Part shown: positions 1 through 14,351 of the stretch, piece by piece
How positions within the stretch are numbered: position 1 is the stretch's first letter
Layout: each line of letters begins with the position of its first letter
DNA from: Varroa destructor
Lineage: Eukaryota; Arthropoda; Arachnida; Mesostigmata; Varroidae
Direction of reading: 5' to 3'
Assembly (NCBI RefSeq): GCF_002443255.2
Contig: NW_019211455.1
Span: forward strand, 27,702,033-27,766,032
DNA: 64,000 nt
Translations under genes and position numbers: made by a program
Notes under the pieces: generated by a model
Seen by the model: the letters and a program-made list of their open reading frames with translations, nothing else
What the model was told of the DNA's origin: nothing
The model's database searches: none

Positions 1-568
1 CCGTTTCGAACCATAATCGAGTCATAATTCAGAGCTTATCCTTAACGATGAAGCTCTAAATTAGCATAATTCGATCTTCCTGAGCCGATAATCTTCCTTT
101 TTAAAAACTTCATATATGCTTTTCTATATTCCCGCCGTCTGTCTATTCTAGCGTGTGTTATCTTGCTTGTCCGACTTGTTCGTGACAATTAATACTTTCT
201 CTTTTTTTCCTGAAAACCTCAAATCTCTATCTAAAATTTGGCCGAAAATGAAGCTTGAGCGTTTATTTCTTCAGTGGAGGAGGAGCGTGTTTTCGCCCGC
301 TGGAACTAATAGAAGCTGCATCAGCATGAACAGAGCTGCGGTAGAAAGGGCCCCCCACCCTGAAGGATATTAGTTTGTTCAAGCTTGTGTGAGCCTATGT
401 AGTCGTATTTTTTTTTTCGTGCAGTAAGTTCGCCATACTTATCGCTTCCAATGCTCCCTGAAATCAGGATTATAGCTCCCGGCTTATTTTTCATTCGGTA
501 GTATAGTCTATGGGTATCAATATCGACTAATTTCAATACGATACGTGAAAGCTAAGTGCCGTCTGATA

Positions 569-583
569 CCCCCCCCCCCCCCC
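569..583. repeat. Poly-C run of 15
   Basis: Fifteen consecutive C. This is a homopolymer of a kind rare in AT-rich animal DNA, and its exact length may be affected by sequencing error. Confidence 0.95.
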
Positions 584-3500
584 ATTAGGACTCGAAAAAA
601 CTAGCTGACACTAAGGATCTCTAAATGTAAAAGTGTCCGTTGTCGCTTTGTCTATCACAGATGAGTGGCCTGCCTTACGGAGGAACGTAGCGGTTGGTCG
701 ATAGTGGATTATGGCTAAGATAAAGAGGCTTAATACGTTAACGTGGCATGGATATATCGCTTAAAACCCCAAAAAATATCTATTATTATTCACGTTTGCT
801 CGTAGAAGTAATAGATGGTGGAAGCTATTACTTAGCCGTCGCTTTTTAAGAAAAGAATTCCTTTCCGCTGACTCTGCACTCTTGCTTAAACGACTATATC
901 GATATAACAGCACCCCGTTTTTTGGCTTTTCCTTTTAGGTAAGTTCGTCGGTCAGCGACTGACCCGACCCGGCTCAGCTCAACCTAACCCACTCCGATTA
1001 GTGATGGGCGCGAGTTGTATATCTCATGGCTTAAAAATAAAATAAAGTCCTTTAGTGATTTCTTCCAATATACCTTTTACAAGACAATCCCATAACCCTA
1101 TCGGCCGTGGCGTTCTAGGCTAGTCGTCCTCCCCGTTGAAGTCCTTCTTGGTTGCTTCAAAACTCACCCGTCCTTTTCCGTATTACAGTACCTTTCCGTT
1201 TTCTCATACGTAATATGACGAGCGACCTTATCCTTACGTCAGCTGCCAGTATCACTAACTAGCACCAACCTTCCTGTAACATAAGCTGCTAGCTCTAGAG
1301 CATTTGAGCATATCAGAAATATTCAGAATAAGAAGGAACAGCAGCTCAAGCCCTTCTTGGCCGGGAACTTACGCTGCAACTACCCAGATAACGCTGAGCA
1401 CCGACTAGTTCCATGTACGCCCGCGCTAGAGTGTGTCAGTGGGTAGCCGTGTAAGTCTGAACGCACACGTATGTCTGCTGCTCCAGACGACGAAGCGGGC
1501 ATGAAGAAATCAAGCCTTGATGTACGTACCTGATAGCACCGTTCAAAATGATAATGGTAACGATACTTTGATGATTTCAAGGCTTGACGACGTAGGTGAT
1601 AAGGCGTCGCCGGCTAAGATGACGAACCCGCATTGGGTCTCTCCGCTCGGGCAAAACTGGTATAAAGACCAGTCAAGTTAGAATCTAGGAAAAGTGACGA
1701 TGAGGTTAGTAAGGACCCCAAGGAGATGTTTTGAATAGTAGTGAATTTTGCATAGCCTGCCACGGGTATATCGTGCTTAGCTAGTGGCCCTAGCGCTCCT
1801 TGGCACATTTTCTGCTCATTCAGAAGATGGCTTGTCCCCTACGTAAAGTCGCCTGACGAAATAGTGCTGAACTTATTTCGTTAGGATCCTATGGTAATTG
1901 CCGACGCCAGTTGTTGAATTGACGTCTTCTCAAATGCCCGTTCATCATCCAAAGTTCTCCGTACTTTGGAGATGTTTCGTGGAAAAACTTTCGTGAAGAC
2001 AGACGAAAACTTGCAGAGTTATATTACGTACAGAAAAAAACAGAAGTAGTAGGGAGCATGTACCAACTGTTGTTATATGAACGAATAACGTAACGTGCCC
2101 GTCTACACTTTGCAAAGATGAAAGCCAACCTCAGAAATCACGAAGTTGTAGTAGCCCTTTATAAACGCCACTACCGTTCCCTTGCTGTACCTGACGTATG
2201 AATTGGATAAAGTCAAGGCAAAAAGTTGCAACGACCCGAAAGCCTGACAACAGAAACCGGCATATAGCATAACGGCACATCATATATCGTCTAAATGTGC
2301 TTGACATTATACCGAAGTTAGGAAAAACGTCGTCCTCAGTATTTCACAACGCTCTGCACGTTAATATTTTTTCTATATGTCAATTTGTAAAGTACGCAAT
2401 CGCATGATGCAAACGTTCAGCGTGACCCATCTAAAGTGCTACTTCATAGTTCCAACACCAAACGTAAAAATGGTCAAGATGGACCAGTTTCGAACCAAGA
2501 GTTTTCTGAAATAGATTTGTTTGCAAATAGAGATACCCTTTTCCCTATCTGCACCCCAGCTAGGCAGTTCTACTGGCCACCGGATTTTAGTACCGGAGCC
2601 CCACCAGACAATTTAGCGTTCACCTTATATTGTACCGGGCAGTTCCGGTCACTTTGACCCTTACGGGTGATAACCAGGTAATAGGTTTTGTTGATCTCTG
2701 CAAGCTGGTAAGCAGCAAGGCTGCTTGCAACTGCCCGACCCTAGTCAAAGAAGCCGACACAAGGGGACACGAGTGACCTTGCCGGAGGTCGTGAGAGTAA
2801 AGTTATACTTCTCTCGTAAAACGTAGCTGCTTCCTGTTGGCTGACTGCCAGCAAGCGTTTGGAGCCAAGAGCTTTGAAAGCAATGGCGCACTTGGTCGTC
2901 GTCGGGTTATAGGTTCTCAGTTGATCTTCTTTTTCCATACGGTGATATACTTCTTACGTTCCCGTACACTGACGAGAATATATGGCAGAACAGTGCAATT
3001 TGTAAGACGTTTGGTTTCGCACGCGATTTGGTGTGATCACCGATAGCCAGTAACTTCAAATGCTAATATTATTATAGATAGTAAAGTAACGTATATAAAA
3101 GTTTGATATTGGGTAAAGGAAACCTTTGAGCTGACATTCGATTTTGATAGGTCCGATAACTTTATGTGCATAAAGCGATCTCTTAAATGAACCTTTTTAG
3201 GCTTGGGCCAATTTTATACTATGATATATATTTCAATAGCAGAAAAAGGCATTTTTTTAAGTAAAGCTGATCAATCAGTCTGATTGGAACGATTGGATAT
3301 GTACTGAAGCTCTAATTATCGATCTCATCACTATGCTATACAAGGTACGACCTTAAATGTTACGAGTATAATACAATTTTAACATAGCACGAGTAATTTT
3401 GAGTGCTTTTTTAATTCTTAATGTTCTTATTATCATCCAAGCGATTCTCTTCATGCGTGCGCTATCGTATCATGTGCGACGTACGTTTACGTTTTCGCTT

Positions 3501-6500
3501 CCGATCTACGTAAATCGTTCATTAAGTTGATCCAGTATTCCTTAACCTGTAACACCCATTCAGCCTGGGTAAGAATACAATCCATTTGAATCTCTTAGTT
3601 AAGCTCTGCCATGTTTAGAACAGCGATTGCAAAGGGCCGTTTACATCAGTTTATTTATCTGTCAATACGAACATCTTGTCCTTCTCCGCGGGACCATCAC
3701 AGCGCTGGGAGTGAAGTTACTGTTTCATTGTCTCCATTTCATTGTCCGTTATGATTATTTTATAGGGTCTCATTATCATACGAAGCAGTCGCCCCACGCA
3801 CTCGTTTCGTATAGAAGGTGTGTAGATTTGCCCCGCGTGCTTTCGTGCATCGTGTTATAACCGTTGGCGCGACACCACTGTCCATCGCTTGCCGTCCCAT
3901 CGGTGTTAGTGCTAATCTGCGTAAAAGAACGTATATATAAATACATGTATATGAGCCTCGGTTTGTCTGTGTAGCAGAGCGCCAACCTACCGTCCCGAGT
4001 TGCAGATCAACATCAGTAACGAAGCGGAATGACAACGCCAACGACTTTGCCAGCCAGCGTCTAATGGTCGTCACCCATCACGTAAAATCACAATATACCT
4101 GCAGGTAGACGCACGCTTTAGTTCTCCTACAACAACTACTGCTACAGTTAGCATTGCCCCGTGCTTTTGTACCAGGCTTTGTTGAGAAGTAGGCAGCAGC
4201 AGACCAACGAAGGCAGTACGATCGGGAAAAGAGACCCATCCGCTTATTCAGACATTAGCTGGACTCGTAAGGCCGAAGACGGAAGGGGAGCTACTGATTA
4301 GAGGCTACCTAGTCGGCCGCTGTCCCGATGAGACCTTGGGGATTTTTGTCGGTGGCATATCCGGGCAGAGCACACAGGATGCTGCATTAGAAAGGATAAG
4401 AGAACGAAATGCAGATAAAGAGTTCCATCTCTATTTTGACCTGAACGGGATTTTGGGACCGAAATGACAATACTCGGAGGAATAGACGCACAGCGCCATC
4501 TGCAGCTGAAGAGACCACTGCTGCAGCCGTCACTGTTTTCTTACTCGCTGCTATTGCAACTGCTGCTAAATAGGTGTTGACAGACGACAAGACCCCCGCT
4601 AAACGAACAAAATGGACTGCTACTAAGGCTGTGAGAGCTCGGCCAATCGATACTGTGGTCTATAGGGGACATTGTGACGAAGAACTAATAACAGCGCTAT
4701 CACATGTCTCCCTATGTGTTCTGCTGCCTCATGCATGGACCATCAATAGCAGTCAACTCTTGTTAAGGGCATAGTAAATTTTACTCGATATAATGCCACC
4801 ACAAGCTTTGGACATTGTGGTTTATACCTGGACATTTTACTTGTGCTATACTGATCTATGTTGCTCTTCACACCGTCGATGTCCTGGATCACAACATGAA
4901 CTAGTCCGAATTCGTTCGGGCAAACTCATATTATATTTACGTTATTTGATTTTAATTTATAATAAAGAGTTGTATAGTACATCAGTACAGCATCAATTTC
5001 TTTACTCATAAGTCTCTAAACTTCGACAACAGACCAGGTAAACTTCTTTTACTTGTGTTCAAGAACAACCCCAATATACTATTTGCAATCCCACCCTTGA
5101 ATATTTCTTCAAGGTGAAGTTTTCACTTACTCACATGTCACACAGACACAAACACATACGTCATACTTATATTAGAAAACAGAGTTGAACGCGATAGCCT
5201 CGTACAGAGAGCCTACGCACTTACAGACTTTTATAGGAGCACCCATGCAAAATTACGGGATTGCACCCATGTTGGTTTCATATTAATTGTAGGCCACACG
5301 TTTGTATAATGAACAGGCACGTACAAAAGTATTTACAAGCAAGTAATATACTCTTCTCTGAGAGCGTACCTACACATCATCCGCTTCGTTTAGCGGCGCC
5401 ATTCTGCCCGTATGGATAGACTTATACGTCAAGCGAACTAAATACCTGAAGCAGACATCATTCAAATAGCACGCGGTCACTTACTAGCCTCTCTCCTACC
5501 TCGCGAAAGAAGAGTCCGTCTACGAATATGCGAACCGCCAGCGGAACGATTCTGTTCTACACTCGGTCCGGAGTTGTCGGAATAGAGGAAGTTGAACTAC
5601 AAGAACGAAAACCCAATGGCGGCCGCTTCAAGCTTCCAAAATGAAACTGGGCTCGTGCTGGCCCTTCGGAACTGCGAGTGAGCCTGGCACGTTGGCTTGC
5701 CCTCTTTTGCACTTCAGTTGTTCGCTTGCCTGTGTGTACCTGGATAAAACAACGAGGACGACTTTTGTTCCGTTGAATATTCTTCGCTTTGTACGTTTTG
5801 GCAGATGCGAGAGCCAGATGACCTTGGCTTATTTCATTCAAATAAATCTACGGCAACGATATACGTCGACGTTTTGATGCTGCCAAGCAAATTTGCAACC
5901 TGACAATGCTCCTCAGAATTGCTCGGTTCGACTGACAAAAAGAAGCTGTACTTATTTTTTTTTACCTGATATTACAGCATGTTACACTTTCAAGCATCTC
6001 TTACAACCACTTTGGAAAAAAACTAACCTGCTATTTGATATCTTATAAGCCCAATATCAACTCCAATAAGCAACCATACTCAACATTATCTTGCTGAACC
6101 AAAAGAATAGAAGCGACCAAAGACGACATGTTGTCTTGATTTTACATCCGAAACACGAACGACTCAGAGCAGGGTGTTGCTCGTTGATGTCCCTGGTGGC
6201 AAGCAAGACATTGCGGGTTGGGATGGCCGCCTTCATCGTATACTTTAGAGAATCGTCGTTCCTCAGCGGTGGGACCCGCTGAGGGGTGGGGTGAATTGAC
6301 GTGTTGGAGGGATAGGATTTTATTATTCAGCATACTTGTTATAAAAATCAGAATCCAGACATGTGCATACGCGCTATCGGGAGAACTCATGGTCACCACC
6401 GTGCACTCCAGCGGTAGCCGGATGACAACGTACGTGGGATATAATGGTTGAAGGGCTACCGTGTGTCTATGTATATGGATAGACGCTAAAAACTGATTTC

Positions 6501-7956
6501 TTCGTACCATTCTCTACTTTGTCGTATGATAGCAAACCGGCTGAAGTAAGGGGCATCAAAAAAAGATTTTAAGCAGGGTTACCACATCGAGCAATGGAAA
6601 AATACGTACGCTTTAGTGCCTGCCCTATGACGGTTACGATTGCGCAGCTAATATAACTTTAGGATCACCGGGATGACGAGGCTTCCTATTGCGGAACATG
6701 CCACTGTCAACTAAGTGCATCTCAACAAAGCCCTACATAAAAATAAACAAAGAAAAAACGTTCACTTGGTAGATAGCGACAATGGTTCGTAATATGGTGC
6801 TCATTATGCGTTTGTGGTAATTAATCTCAAGCGGGCATAATTATTAATGACATTTATATAACTAAGCGTTTATAATAAACTAATGTTTACATACGTGCTT
6901 GTTTGGCCTTCATAAGATTCTTCCAAGAGAAGGGTAATCTTGAGTTTGATACAAAAGCATATATGTGTATATTTGAATTATAAGAATATTTGTTGTGACT
7001 GGGTATTTTATTATTTCATTTCAAATTGTTTCTCATTTTTTTCAATCAGTTTTATCATTTTGAACAGAGGCGATTCTTGTCACTGTCCTTCTTATTGATG
7101 ATCAGAATACTCTGCAAACTTTTTTTTGGGTTTTTTGAAGAGCTTTTCGATACTGAGTGTGAACTGCATCTTTTTTTTAATGAGATTATTGTGTATTTCC
7201 ACAGGAACAGATTTGTGACTTAAATCAATAATTGCTAGACTCAGCTGGAGCATTCGAACAATGCCCATCCCGTCTAGTCAATTTTGCTTCGTATGCTTCC
7301 CCTTTACCCAAACAAACGTGTATTTTCAGTAAGCTTTTTTTGTTGCCCTTTTCGCCATTCACACGTTGGCGTTCACCTTATCTGAACACTGAGTAACATT
7401 AATATTCGTAGCAGGTTCCCTTCGGCAGGCAGGTCGTTGGTCTGTGTCCACCGTCAAGACTTTGAAGTCAATCAGCGCTACTGTTACATCTAGCTGCATC
7501 GAATAGCTCATGAATCGTAAACTAGCGAACCTCTGGAGCAGACAACGGGGAAATATACAAAAGTAAACTAGACATTTTGCGACTGTTTTGACACAACCTT
7601 CCGTCCGAGAGCTGACGCGTGGCACGCGCTAATGTGACACCAGAATGAGACGTCTTCTGATTACATAGTCCGTAAGTTGAGACACTGCGTCAAATCTGTG
7701 TTTTAGCAAGACGGCCGTTGAAGAAGAGGCGGGAAAGTACTTGGTACAACGGCCTGCCATAGCATTGTAAAACGGGTCGCCGCGTTACGCGTTTTAGTGG
7801 ATCGTCACGCAAAAAAAGCAACCGTATGTTTGATGATCCGCGCTATTTGGACCCAAATTAAGGACAACAAGAGGATGCAAAAATTTGACCGAGTAAGCTT
7901 GGTAATGCTAATGACTAGAACTCGTTTTGTTATCTTCCTGGCATGTTTTATTTGTC

Positions 7957-7994
7957 ATATCTGAGAAACTTTGCCTGAATTGCTTCTCAGATAT
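7957..7994. repeat. 11-bp inverted repeat, 16-base loop
   Basis: ATATCTGAGAA (7957-7967) and TTCTCAGATAT (7984-7994). Perfect arms in otherwise featureless DNA; possible hairpin. Confidence 0.75.
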
Positions 7995-10900
7995 TTCCAC
8001 CTAATGATCGGTCGTAAAGTTAAGTCGAAGTGATGACTTCAAAGTTATACGTGTTTCAGAAGAATTTTAGCTTGAAGACTTGAAGGACAAGTTTGCCCCA
8101 ACATTATGCCACAGTCTACGTTTTGTCTGGATAAGAATCTAAATCAGACACGACTGGTCTGCTCGTCTTCCCTAGAGAGGCCAATCAACCAGATGAGGAA
8201 ATCTTTAGGATGCTAAAAGCCAGCCTGCCGTCAGCTAGATGAAAGAGGAAACCTCGCTTGTGATCGCCATCAAAGGGCCAATAAAAGAAGACAGAAAGGC
8301 GAGAAAAAATAAGGAGGGCTCGGATCGTCAGCTCCTTAAGGACAGGGCCTTCTCTTTGGGTTAGGCGCAACGAATCAAGACGGTCGTGCTTCTCTGAATT
8401 CCCTTTCTCTTTTCTCATCAATTTGAAAAGTTAGGCGGCGTCACTGTAGAAGCTAGCTGTTACTCAATCAGGCCTAGGTAATGACCTTGATCCTGAACAC
8501 ATGATGTTATCATAAGCGCAAACTAACGTTACCTTCTGTCAGAGAGGTATCTGTGACTGCCTCCTGTTTGGTCGTCCCGACAACGTCACTGTGTTGTAGT
8601 CAACGAGTAATACAGCACAAGACAGGAGTGCCAGTCATCGAAAGGTAGGGAATGTGGACAGTGATTGTTTGCTTGCCGACAGCCGTTGCTTGTACCGTGC
8701 CGTAGGAAATCGCAGTACTCTTGTTAGGACAGGTGTCGCTTCGAGCGTGTAAGGCCTGCGACACTTGTGTGTATATCATCCACTGGCATCGTTGGTTAGC
8801 GGACAGAGACTACTTCCATATAGAACACAAATGAAGACGCTCCGCTATCGAAAGGCTTATGCAGGAACTACCAGCCAGATGATGTTCCCGCAATTACCAC
8901 GTGCTTGTAAGTTACAGAAGGCTATGCGTAGTATTGCACTGATTCGTTGCTATAGTATCCTTGCTCATTTTATTTCACTGTCTTGTACATAGAGCGATAC
9001 TTCCTTTGTTTTATTCACAGCATTCTACAATAATTTATTGTTATAAATGTCGGCTATTAAATTCTCGAGACATCTAAAAGTCCAGCAGAGAATATGGACA
9101 TAAGATACCTACAAATAGGCATTATGTCTTATTTATTTAAAGCCCGTAACGGAATTTGTAACTTAACTTTACGCATGATTTGAATAGTTACCAATTATTC
9201 GGGAACTTTTTTCAGTAATATTGACTGGACAATTAATTATTAGTATTCACTTTGAAATGTCGAAAGGCATTGTTGCTATTAACTGTGTCCCAAACTTCAT
9301 CCTATTACAATACTAGATAGATAAGTACGATTATTTGGATGTTTATTTGGCGCCTCGTCCATGTAGCGACCTTTTTTTTTTGCAGAATTTAGTCCATATC
9401 TTTGCCATTTCTGCTTTGAGGAAGATTTGCGAAACAACGATCACAACAGGACCCTCCGGGTAGTGTTTAAGAATGAAGCCACGTAACAGTACGGTCTCGT
9501 TTCGAATGCAGAGAGAAAAAAGGTCGTCAACCTGGAAAATGACACATTTTCAATGAAGCGAAAGATCGTTAGGGTACAGCAAATGCCCTCAAGGGAACGT
9601 TGGAGCCCGCTGGGCACTATCGTACTACCCTATTTGAAGGCCCCTATCCGTACTACATAATCTAGCAGTCTTTACGCAGGGCCTGAAAATTGACATATAC
9701 GCTATACGCCAATCACAAGGCAAAAAAAACTAAGAAAGCAAGACAGAGTAACAAATCCGGCCTTGTCAACTCCATTCTACGTCAGCATACTACTTTGGCT
9801 AACCGTGCTCGATTCCTCGCCACAGGGCGCTTTTTTGATCTGTAAGAAAAAATTCCTGGAAAATTACTACCCACTGTTCCGCCTATTATCGGCGGATGGA
9901 CAAAAAACAATGACAGTTATAGTACCATAGACACCAAATCTACTTCGCCTTCCTCCAATAATAGTGATTTAAAGCTGCTCTTGCAGACTTAATTCACTCT
10001 TCTGCGTTTGTATTTTTTGGTCGACTTAAGATTGCTGGCTTGCTATACTCAGTTGACAGAAACAGGACATTCAACCCAAAGGTTTTGCTAGCGCTTAGCC
10101 AATCTATCAGGCGCGTCCGGTTCTATTACTACGTATACCAAGTGGAAAACGCCAGCGCAGCCGCTAGTGGCCAAAGCTGCATCTCCACACGAAGGTTCTC
10201 TGGGGATAATGCGGTCAGAGTGGGCCGGATGAGCATAAGAATGAATCGTCAACTATAAAAAAGGAAGTGTCACGAGCCACCTTCTAAAGAGATGGAGGAG
10301 TTACACAAAAACGACAAACTCGCATAACAGGAGTAACACAACGTGAAGGTACGGACGGGCGTAGGCCGAACACATCTGGCATCGCCTTGAATATAGGATC
10401 CAGCTCGTCGACAAAGGACATGTGTCAACACATTCATTTATTTGCTGCCTGCGACAATTCCAAAATTTCGCTAGTTCTTCTGAACCGAAGAAAAGCAAGC
10501 GAAACAGGACGTAGAAAGGAATTTGAGGAAGAACGTCGAGATTTTTTCACTGTTAATGCGCTCGTTCTTATTTGCTGAGTTCTAATTGGAACTGCCTGCT
10601 CCCTGCAAGGCACTCAATGACGGCCATTAAGTCGCTCTGTACATGCGCCCACGCAGACGTAGTATCCACATCCCTAAGCACCTTAAAAATAGCTTGAATT
10701 TCATTCAGTGCTCCCCGTTATTGGCAGCTCTGAAAATGCATTCCTTTTTTTCTTTGGTATTCTCTAGTCGCCAATTGTAAAAGATCCCAGCTGAGTTGCC
10801 GACGGCCACACATTCTCAGTTCTTTGTCAGTCGGCGAACTCGTCGGCCGTCCGCTGTTGTCTCGCAGCATCGAACCCGGTAAGGAAACAAACATCCGCTC

Positions 10901-12146
10901 AAAACATTGCTTTCTCTTCATTCTTCTATTGCTGATCCCCGTAGACTGCCTCCTTTGAAAAAAATTTTCACCAGGACAAAAGCTTTTCAAGAAGTTTGTC
11001 TCCCTGTACGGGTGTATCTCTTCCGAAATCTTCAGTCAGTTAACAAACCGCACGGCGTAGTATGACGAAAGCTTCAGAGAGCTTTGACAATACAGAGGTG
11101 GATGGATACAAATAATCAGAAGATTCCGCTCCTAAAGCTCCCCTACCCCTATTATTTATCGTGCTTCTTGCTAACGAACTTCTAAGTTGAAATAGCGCCG
11201 TGAGCAATAAGAAATCAAATGCACATGGTGGACAACGGATACGTAACCATACGAAGAACGACTGCTCCCGAAGAGTGAAGAACGGGGTACTGGCATATGA
11301 TACGGACACCCAAAGGACGAGAGTCTGTGAGAAGACACACAAACAGTGGTGGCTGGCCACAGCTGCGCTTCCTGCTGACTTAACCGAGGGGAGACAAAAT
11401 TGAACTACTCAGAGGTCCAGATTTAGAAATCTGTGTGGAGGAACAGAACAAGCCTGACGCAAAGAAAGCAGGCCTTCAGGAGCGTCGTCTGGTTACTTCT
11501 TTAAGTGCTTATTGAAGGGTGAGCGTATGTCCGGTTTTGGTGTGCCTCATTGACGCCCGACGTCGTTAGCTCGCTTTGTCCCATTCCTTAATCGTTTAAA
11601 CATCGCCTCGCATCCGTCCAATCCGGATGTAGCAGCGTTCGCCTGAAGGCTCCGTCACCCCCCGAGCTTACCCCGCGACAGACTAACAGCGGTCCGGTCA
11701 CGCCTCTTCTGTGGTTATATGGCTATAAAGACGTGGCTGAGTGTTGCGCACACTACCGAAAAGGCCGAACAGGAACTTCGCTATTTTAGCGAAGAGTTGG
11801 AAAAGTGAATTACTAGTCAGATGAAAGATGAAATTTATTGCATTTCAACTCCTGATCGTAGTAGGAAAATACGTCTTCGTACATCCAATACATACAAGCA
11901 TCTATCGTACAAGGCTTTCCTTACCTGCATATTCATGAACTAAGGTTTCTCACGCTGGCAAGCGTGGGACCCATCTAAATTAACAGACTGGGACATTTCT
12001 GCTCGCTAAACGCTATCAGCCATTCGTATGACATGTGCATAATAGGAAAAGTGTGTGAAAAGGAGCTGTTAATTACAAATAAAGGCTAGATTTCCATGGG
12101 AAGAAGATTTCTGAGGTGAAGTTCTCCAAATTTCACTGCGCTATTG

Positions 12147-12162
12147 TTTTTTTTTTTTTTTT
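12147..12162. repeat. Poly-T run of 16
   Basis: Sixteen consecutive T. It could be the complement of a retroposon A-tail, but no A/B box lies on the minus strand at the expected distance. Confidence 0.9.
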
Positions 12163-13070
12163 GTTACTCGCAAGGGCCTTCGCATTTACTTATAGACAGC
12201 TATTGGCTGACTTATGACGTTAATTTCAATTGTTCTGGTTAGAAGCACGTCTTTGGCCGACTGGCATTAGTTTCCCGTGTGCGCGCGATACTAACCCTCC
12301 GATTGGTCGTCGATCTATTCGATCCGACTTATCGTTGGTTGCCTTCGCTGGTCGACATTCGGCAGATGGGGAGCTGATAACTGTGGAATCTGACGCGTTG
12401 TTGCGTGAACGGACTATTGCTACTATTACTACTATTCTACGACTTCTAGCGGATGGTCTGCCGGCGAGCCTTAATCCAAAGGGCGAGGTGCTCAGGGGTG
12501 ACGCAATCCTGGACTTCTTCCACGTCGCTAGTTGCATGTTATTGCGTTCCAACAGACGTGAGCAGCGATCGATTTGCCAAATAGCCAGCCCACAGAAAAA
12601 AGCTCGAGCAGAAAACAGAAGTCCTATCGAGTATTAACGAAGCTAAGCGAGAAAAACACACATAGCGGAAAAAGAGCTTTATGTGCAGCCACTGAAAGCA
12701 ATGACGACGCGTAGCAGAACTGATGAATCGCTCGGCCACAGCGATGTCCCACTAGGCGGTAGCGCCATAATGAATGTGTTTCTATTGCTGTTTTTCATGG
12801 CCGTTATGATGGCTGGCTGTCACGCCGTACATTGCCTATTTATAGTTACAGATTTATTCAATTGTCACCAACGGAGCTGCACCTCTAATTAGTGAGTCTC
12901 TATATCTACCACCCCCTTCAAGTTTCAGATTCTGATAATCAGTCAACCAACCACTTAAACCAATCCGTACTCGGCTCTCGTTTTCGAATAACGACACGGT
13001 ACAACTGAACATTTGCCTGATAGCCTATCTGGAATAAAGTTTTATTTATCAAAAATCACGCATTTCAATA

Positions 13071-13109
13071 TGATCAGACGATGCCATGTGGGATCACGTC
13101 GTCTGATCA
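13071..13109. repeat. 11-bp perfect inverted repeat, 17-base loop
   Basis: TGATCAGACGA (13071-13081) and TCGTCTGATCA (13099-13109). No coding sequence surrounds it. Could be a hairpin, a dimeric factor site or a remnant of terminal inverted repeats. Confidence 0.8.
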
Positions 13110-14313
13110 TTGTTAAAACCACGTTGATAACGTTCTTGCCGATCTTAGAAAAATCACCGCACCGGCTACTCGGCGACTAAATCAAACACCGAATTTCAGC
13201 TACAAAATCGATAAATGGAAAGAGCTACTTTACATCTACACTTATTTTGTACGAATAAAATCAGAATAGGTCGCGTTGGATATGGGACCATACAATCTAC
13301 ATTCACTTGAAATTGAACTTGACGCTACCCTTTGCCTGACGGCAAGCACGATTCCGCTTTGAAGGGATGCACTAACCTAAGCGAATACGTGGAACAGCGT
13401 ATTAATCATATCTAAACAGTAGCTCTTTGCTGCTTCTCTACCTATTAAGTGGAGCATCAAAAACGAAATATAAAATGCGTACTACGAGAAACTAAACTAA
13501 TATACCTTTGCTACGTCAAATATCGTAGATAGAGAGGCTTATAAGATAGCGTCGAACAATAACAAAAGGACGCTATACTGGCCCAATATGTAATGAGACA
13601 CAAAAAGCCTGCACGTGTTTAACCTTATTTTATTTAAAATCATTTTCAAATATGATATTTGCGCCTGAGCCTAATGTGGACGAAAACTCAATTTCGAGAA
13701 TAATCCTAGAAACTTGAGTCAACCCACCGGGAAATATATCCGCGCACGCGTCTCAAGTTCGCTGAAAATGGATCCGCGTAACAGTCACTAGCAGAGTGTT
13801 AAGCTCCGTGGGCAGTGCGTGTTAGCAGAAGCGGCGGCAGCTGCGACGTTAGCATTGGCCGCAACTTCAATACCCAAATCCATAATGGTGAAGGAGCACA
13901 ACGGCAGCCCGAAGTGAGCCACCGAATTTGACTGTATTCATATACATACGCATGAAATATATACCGTGCAAACCTCTTGGCCTCTGCTGATATCAGTGAC
14001 GAACGGATATTGTATTTATCGACTCCATTTAAATCCTTGACTTAATCATCATGAGCGTCACGAGTAACTTCCACTTTACTCCAAGCCGTTTCGTATATTC
14101 CTGAGTTTAGCTAGTTGCTTGGGCAATATTCATTTTTTTTTTTTATATATACCACCAACTATGCTATTATGTTAGCAGACGATTGACTATGTGTATCATT
14201 ACTTGTTGCCTTACGACCACTTTGTCCTGTGTGTCGTCGACATATTGGTAGAGCTGGATTGTCGAAAATCATTGCTTACCGAGTTGATTTCGACAGTATC
14301 AAACAACATCGCA

Positions 14314-14351
14314 AAAAGGTTACTCAACCCGTTCTTGGGTTGTGTAACTTT
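14314..14351. repeat. Imperfect hairpin with hexaloop
   Basis: AAAGGTTACTCAACCC pairs with GGGTTGTGTAACTTT apart from one bulge and one mismatch, loop GTTCTT. The stem is too short for a typical microRNA precursor. Confidence 0.65.

Larger units (their letters stand above)
1..12146. other. Non-coding stretch, no gene supported
   Basis: Read on both strands. Frames are at most about 120 codons, overlap on both strands and show no splice-bounded protein-like sequence or known motif. Contains the poly-C run, the hairpin at 7957-7994 and several short T runs. Upstream exons of the 41.5-54.4 kb gene could lie here if short, but none was recognised. Confidence 0.55.

Noticed and set aside
12230..12637. 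135-codon + strand frame with an equally long minus-strand frame
   Set aside because: No domain recognised. About one or two frames of this length are expected by chance, and both strands are open, as happens in GC-richer DNA.
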